Below, piece by piece: positions 39,709 to 42,849 of a stretch of 42,849 nucleotides of DNA. Position numbers and translations under genes: made by a program. The notes under the pieces are model-generated. The model did no database searches and was not told the origin of the DNA. It worked only from the letters and a program-made list of their open reading frames with translations. The DNA is from Actinomycetota bacterium (lineage in GTDB: Bacteria > Actinomycetota > Acidimicrobiia > IMCC26256 > PALSA-610). Each line of letters begins with the position of its first letter. Position 1 is the first letter of the stretch. The stretch covers positions 1 through 42,849 of the forward strand of contig SXIR01000159.1 in the NCBI GenBank assembly GCA_005772765.1, written 5' to 3'.

Positions 39709-39860
39709 TCAGGCTGTCGCTTGAAGAAGTTCGGTGAGCACTTCAGTTTCTCGAACGACTAGGTGCGCATCGCCCTCATGAAGCACGGCGTGGTGGTCAG
39801 GCCATGCGAATCTCCGACGGCCTCCTCGGTATCGAGATTGCTCTCGATAGTGCGACTGTG
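39709..39860 (-). pseudogene. Possible gene fragment (C-terminal)
   Basis: The minus frame ends at 39709 and reads SHYREQSRYRGG, RFAWPDHHAVL and HEGDAHLVVRETEVLTELLQ before the stop. The last part looks like a natural amphipathic C-terminus, but there is no start codon of its own before the frame enters the lipoprotein B gene. Together with R1 copy 3 this accounts for the 39486-39860 interval. I cannot name a family. Confidence 0.3.
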
Positions 39861-40439
39861 TCAAGGAAGTCGATTTGAAAAGCGATGCCACTCTTCGGGG
39901 TCGCGATCGATGCATCCAGTTGACCCAACAAAGCCAACCGAACCCTCGGTGCCGGGCATATCTCGAAAGCTGACGACATAACTACCTCGACGCCCCAGGT
40001 TCGCTGTTACATAGATTCCCCCACCCGAAAGTTCGAGCACGCGAGGCGGCGCGCCCTTCAGCCGCTCAAGTTCCCCGATCGCGTCGGCGACAATTGAGTC
40101 GCCCTCGGAACGAGAACCCACCGATATCGACGCCGAGATCACCCATTCCCACCTGCTCGGAGGCTCATCAATGCCAGACGAACAATCGAGCGGAACGTCG
40201 TCGGGGTGGAACTCAACTTGGCCATGATCCGAAATCTCAGCGGCGAGAACCCGGGTCAATTCATCGACTTCGGCGAACCGAGAAGAAGCACCCGGGTCTG
40301 GCGGGTCGGAAGTTGGTGAGCCCCCCTCTACGCGATCAGCTCCACACGATCCCAGGAGCGCAAACGCCAATATAAGTGGGATCAGAGCGAACGCATGCCG
40401 CCAAGCTGGTGGGCATCGGTTCTCCGGGTGCGCCTGCAT
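39861..40439 (-). CDS. Lipoprotein B, coupled to the DUF1023 hydrolase gene
   Basis: A 192-residue lipoprotein: signal helix FALIPLILAFALLGS and lipid Cys32, a Ser/Pro/Asp-rich linker, helix DELTRVLAAEISDHG, then DCSSGIDEPPSRWEWVISAS, YVTANLGRRGSYVVSF and GFVGSTGCIDRDPEEW. The pattern of cysteines matches lipoprotein A. Its ATG shares one base with the stop of the hydrolase gene (TGATG), so the two are co-translated. An anchored partner directly after a hydrolase of a family seen near secreted actinobacterial toxins suggests an immunity protein, which is inference only. Confidence 0.75.
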   Translation of the reverse strand: MQAHPENRCPPAWRHAFALIPLILAFALLGSCGADRVEGGSPTSDPPDPGASSRFAEVDELTRVLAAEISDHGQVEFHPDDVPLDCSSGIDEPPSRWEWVISASISVGSRSEGDSIVADAIGELERLKGAPPRVLELSGGGIYVTANLGRRGSYVVSFRDMPGTEGSVGFVGSTGCIDRDPEEWHRFSNRLP

Positions 40440-41329
40440 CAGCAGCTCAAATGGGGATTCTGGCCCGTTGCAACCAATGCCGTGTTGAACAGCGATGTTG
40501 AGCCCGTCAAGAGGTAGTCAGAATGCCCTGAGATCTCGACGTCTGTACAACCATTAGCGGCCATCCGGTGCTGAGCTAAGAAGTCGTCACTACCCGATCC
40601 CCCATGTGTGATCCATCCGGCAGCCACGATGGGGTCTCCAGGAGCTTGAACGAGATAGAAGTCGTAAGCCGCGGCGAGTGCGGCAGGTGCTTCAATCTCC
40701 GCATATCCCGGGCTTCCAATGAACACGATATTATCGACATTGGAACTGCCTTGGGGCAGAGCGGCACTCGCCATCAAGAGCGAGCCATAACTGTGCGCCA
40801 CAACGGTCAGCTCCTGAGAGTCGGTGAACAGAGCAGAGGATACAAAACTCTCCAACCGGTCCACTTGATCCCCTCCGGGCCCCACGCCTGCGTGGATTAG
40901 GCCATCGGGTGGATCGTAGCCGAGCCACGCAATAGTCGCCACGCTAGCACCCCTGTTGCCTCCCATAGCCTCGAAGAGGTTCTTCGCGCCGCGAGATGTG
41001 TTCCCGAATTTGGATACGGTTGTCCCCATGCCCGGAATTACGATCGCAACCGAGTTCGCTGTCATAAGATCGCCAAATGCTTCCGCGATCATTCCACCGT
41101 TTTCTGTTGAATAAAATAGAAAGACACGGTCCGAGGCTAGAAACTCGAGCAGTCGGCCAATCTCGTCCTTTTCGTCGGTATTGACGCGCCCACATTCCGT
41201 AAGGCTATTGTTGTAGGAGGCGCAGGTTCTAACTCTTTCATTCTCCAGGTCTATTAGATGGTTTATCTGGCTAATCATCTCTTGACGAGCGGCTTCATTT
41301 AGATCATCGACCGGTGTGGTGCGCGTGCC
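40439..41329 (-). CDS. DUF1023 alpha/beta-hydrolase, 5' end cut off
   Basis: About 297 residues of an alpha/beta-hydrolase of the DUF1023 (PF06259) type. It starts in mid-domain with VDDLNEAARQEMISQINHLI and continues SVAIVIPGMGTTVSKFGN and VATIAWLGYDPPDGL. The nucleophile elbow is VVAHSYGSLL, and the likely acid and histidine are in QAPGDPIVAAG and ISGHSDYLL. Upstream of about 41330 the open frame continues to 41635 only as antisense of the recombinase gene, so the natural N-terminus is missing; ATG 41278 could serve as a new start. Base composition is clearly lower in GC than in the flanks, a sign of transfer. It is coupled by TGATG to lipoprotein B. Confidence 0.72.
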   Translation of the reverse strand, partial: GTRTTPVDDLNEAARQEMISQINHLIDLENERVRTCASYNNSLTECGRVNTDEKDEIGRLLEFLASDRVFLFYSTENGGMIAEAFGDLMTANSVAIVIPGMGTTVSKFGNTSRGAKNLFEAMGGNRGASVATIAWLGYDPPDGLIHAGVGPGGDQVDRLESFVSSALFTDSQELTVVAHSYGSLLMASAALPQGSSNVDNIVFIGSPGYAEIEAPAALAAAYDFYLVQAPGDPIVAAGWITHGGSGSDDFLAQHRMAANGCTDVEISGHSDYLLTGSTSLFNTALVATGQNPHLSC

Positions 41330-41386
41330 TGACCCGGGAACTCGAAGAACACCGACCCGGGCGACAACGTCGAAGGCTTCGCCACC
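41330..41386. other. Probable left attachment junction of a serine-recombinase element
   Basis: A 57-base stretch between the truncated DUF1023 frame and the recombinase ATG. GC rises abruptly from here rightward. Large serine recombinase genes usually sit next to one att half-site, and the adjoining gene is broken at this point. The exact core cannot be seen without the right end, which is outside the window. Confidence 0.45.
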
Positions 41387-42849
41387 ATGAAGCGCGCTGT
41401 CATCTACCTGCGCGTCAGCACGGCCGGTCAGGTCAAGACCGACCGTGATGCCGAAGGGTTCTCGATCCCGGCGCAACGCGACGCCTGCCTTCGTAAAGCC
41501 GAGAGCCTCAACGCCTACGTGCTCGACGAATACGTCGACGCCGGTGAGAGCGCCCGCAGTGCCGACCGGCCGAAGCTCACCGCCATGCTGAACCGGCTCG
41601 CCACCGAACGCGACGTCGACTTCGTCATCGTCCACAAGGTCGACCGACTGGCCCGCAACCGAGCCGACGATGTCGCCATCAACCTTGCCATCAACGAGGC
41701 CGGTGCCCGACTGGTTTCGGTGTCTGAGAACATCGACGAGACACCATCCGGCATGTTGTTACACGGCATCATGAGCTCGATCGCCGAGTTCTACTCACGG
41801 AACCTCGCGACCGAAATCAAGAAGGGCATGCACAAAAAGGCCGAAAAAGGCACCCACCCCGCACTAGCACCGATCGGCTACCTGAACGTCCGCGAACTCC
41901 ACGACGGCGCGGAGATCCGCACAATCACGATCGACCCGGAACGTGCACCGCTCATCCGTTGGGCGTTCGTGACGTATGCCGATGGCGAACACACCGTCGC
42001 CCAGCTCGTCGAAGCGCTCGAAGCCAAGGGCCTGACGACTCGACCGACCTTGAAGCGCCCGGCCAAACCGCTCACCGAGCGCCACGTCCACTCGCTGCTT
42101 CACAACCCGTTCTACGTCGGGCTCATCACCTGGGGCGGCGTCCAACAACCCGGACGGCACGAACCGCTCGTCGATGTCGACACCTTCGCGAAGGTGCAGG
42201 CCGTGTTCGACTCGCACCGCCAAGGCCCCGAGAAGCAGCGCACCCACAACCACTACCTGCGCAGCACCATCTTCTGCGCTCGTTGCCAGAGCCGACTCGT
42301 CTACACCAAGTCTCGAGGACGGGGAGGCGAGTACGAGTACTTCCTCTGCCTCGGACGCCACCAGAAGCGCAACGACTGCGATCTCCCCGGCGTTCGAGTC
42401 GACGCCGTCGAGGAAGCCATCGAGACCTACTACAGCACCATCGAACTCAGCGACGCCACGATCAGCCGCATCCACGAACGACTCGTCGCCGGCATGAAGC
42501 GCGTCACTACCGGTGCCGACCAGCGAGCCCGGGCTGCTCGCAAGCGTGTCACGGATCTCGAAGCCGAGCGTCGGAAGTTGCTCCAGGCGTACACCGCTGG
42601 TGCGATCGATCTCGACCTTCTCAAGGAGAACCAGACTCGGATCACGAAGCAGATCGCCGATGCCGGCGCATCGCTTGCCGCCACCGAAGTGCACTGGGAG
42701 ACGATCGAACGCAACCTGCACGCTGCGCTCGGACTTGCCAAGCACTTCGGCACCGCCTACGCCCGAGCCAAGAAGCAGACAAGGCGGACCCTGAACCAGG
42801 CGATCTTCGAAGCGATCTACATCGACGTCGATGGCATCGCCTACGCCCG
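41387..42849 (+). CDS. Large serine recombinase (integrase), C-terminus outside window
   Basis: At least 487 residues, open to the window edge. The catalytic domain has YLRVSTAGQ (nucleophile serine), DAGESARSADRPKLTAMLNR, VHKVDRLARNRADDV and SSIAEFYSRNLATEIKKG. Then come a recombinase domain (APLIRWAFVTYADG, LHNPFYVGLITWGG), a zinc ribbon with CARC and a second cysteine pair around FLCLGRHQKRNDC, and a coiled coil (about 365-450). Such enzymes integrate phages and mobile elements at att sites without host factors. ATG 41387 follows GAAGG nine bases upstream; no upstream in-frame start exists because a stop lies at 41330. Confidence 0.92.
   Translation, partial: MKRAVIYLRVSTAGQVKTDRDAEGFSIPAQRDACLRKAESLNAYVLDEYVDAGESARSADRPKLTAMLNRLATERDVDFVIVHKVDRLARNRADDVAINLAINEAGARLVSVSENIDETPSGMLLHGIMSSIAEFYSRNLATEIKKGMHKKAEKGTHPALAPIGYLNVRELHDGAEIRTITIDPERAPLIRWAFVTYADGEHTVAQLVEALEAKGLTTRPTLKRPAKPLTERHVHSLLHNPFYVGLITWGGVQQPGRHEPLVDVDTFAKVQAVFDSHRQGPEKQRTHNHYLRSTIFCARCQSRLVYTKSRGRGGEYEYFLCLGRHQKRNDCDLPGVRVDAVEEAIETYYSTIELSDATISRIHERLVAGMKRVTTGADQRARAARKRVTDLEAERRKLLQAYTAGAIDLDLLKENQTRITKQIADAGASLAATEVHWETIERNLHAALGLAKHFGTAYARAKKQTRRTLNQAIFEAIYIDVDGIAYA

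Noticed and set aside
41330-41635. N-terminal 100 residues of the open frame continuing the DUF1023 gene
   Set aside because: This stretch is antisense to the recombinase catalytic domain, and its composition is unrelated to the hydrolase family.
1-42849. CRISPR arrays, rRNA and tRNA genes, insertion-sequence ends
   Set aside because: No regularly spaced repeats, no recognisable rRNA or tRNA sequences and no transposase frames were seen on either strand by reading. A covariance-model scan could still find a small RNA.

Overview
The window is about 43 kb of high-GC DNA (roughly 65% by eye) from what looks like an actinobacterium. I infer an Acidimicrobiia (Ilumatobacter-like) lineage from several traits together: two LLM-class (F420/flavin) oxidoreductases, a TIGR03086/mycothiol-isomerase-like protein, a cyclase-STAND-propeller protein, NIPSNAP-like and CaiB genes, and many genes that appear to be transcribed leaderless. 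No rRNA, tRNA or CRISPR array was recognised. The first gene (flotillin) and the last (large serine recombinase) both run off the window.

Region 1, 1-33.1 kb, is ordinary chromosome with densely packed genes in both directions. It starts with a flotillin-like SPFH protein. A catabolic group follows: a CaiB-type CoA-transferase, and a Rieske oxygenase and an aldehyde dehydrogenase sharing a 58-bp divergent promoter. Next come a small membrane protein and two overlapping half ABC exporters that probably form a heterodimer. These are followed by a FluC fluoride-channel pair joined by an ATGA overlap, a TIGR03086 protein, and a secreted zinc-phospholipase-like protein. A Cof-type HAD phosphatase and a GH4 glycosidase are back to back. 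The minus strand then carries a kinase-GNAT-GNAT fusion, an MBL-fold protein that has lost its metal motif, a YhbS-type acetyltransferase, an LLM oxidoreductase and an acyl-CoA carboxyltransferase. The block ends with a NIPSNAP-like protein, a P450, an ABC-F ATPase, a tiny lysine-rich protein, a zinc-ribbon SDR without the usual catalytic tyrosine, a 1607-residue nucleotide-cyclase/STAND/beta-propeller protein and a second LLM oxidoreductase.

Region 2, 33.1-41.3 kb, is accessory DNA: small genes, duplicated fragments, frameshifted remnants and patches of lower GC. It holds a SHOCT membrane protein plus a scrambled second copy containing an inverted middle segment, a methyltransferase, a DinB-like protein, two paralogous lipoproteins, and a three-gene VapBC-type operon with an unknown third member. 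A roughly 90-bp sequence (called R1 here) occurs in three versions. At its right end a lower-GC DUF1023 alpha/beta-hydrolase gene is translationally coupled to one of the lipoproteins and has lost its 5' end.

Region 3, 41.3 kb to the end, starts a large serine recombinase gene of normal high GC. It faces right, into an element that lies outside the window. Its left boundary coincides with the broken 5' end of the DUF1023 gene, which suggests that the element inserted there.

The most notable signals are these: a recurring TANNNT box 6-8 nt before start codons (leaderless transcription); the DUF1023 hydrolase/lipoprotein pair cut by a recombinase; the scrambled SHOCT copy; the R1 repeats; the reciprocal Phe-box changes in the two FluC subunits; and enzymes with lost catalytic residues (MBL, SDR).
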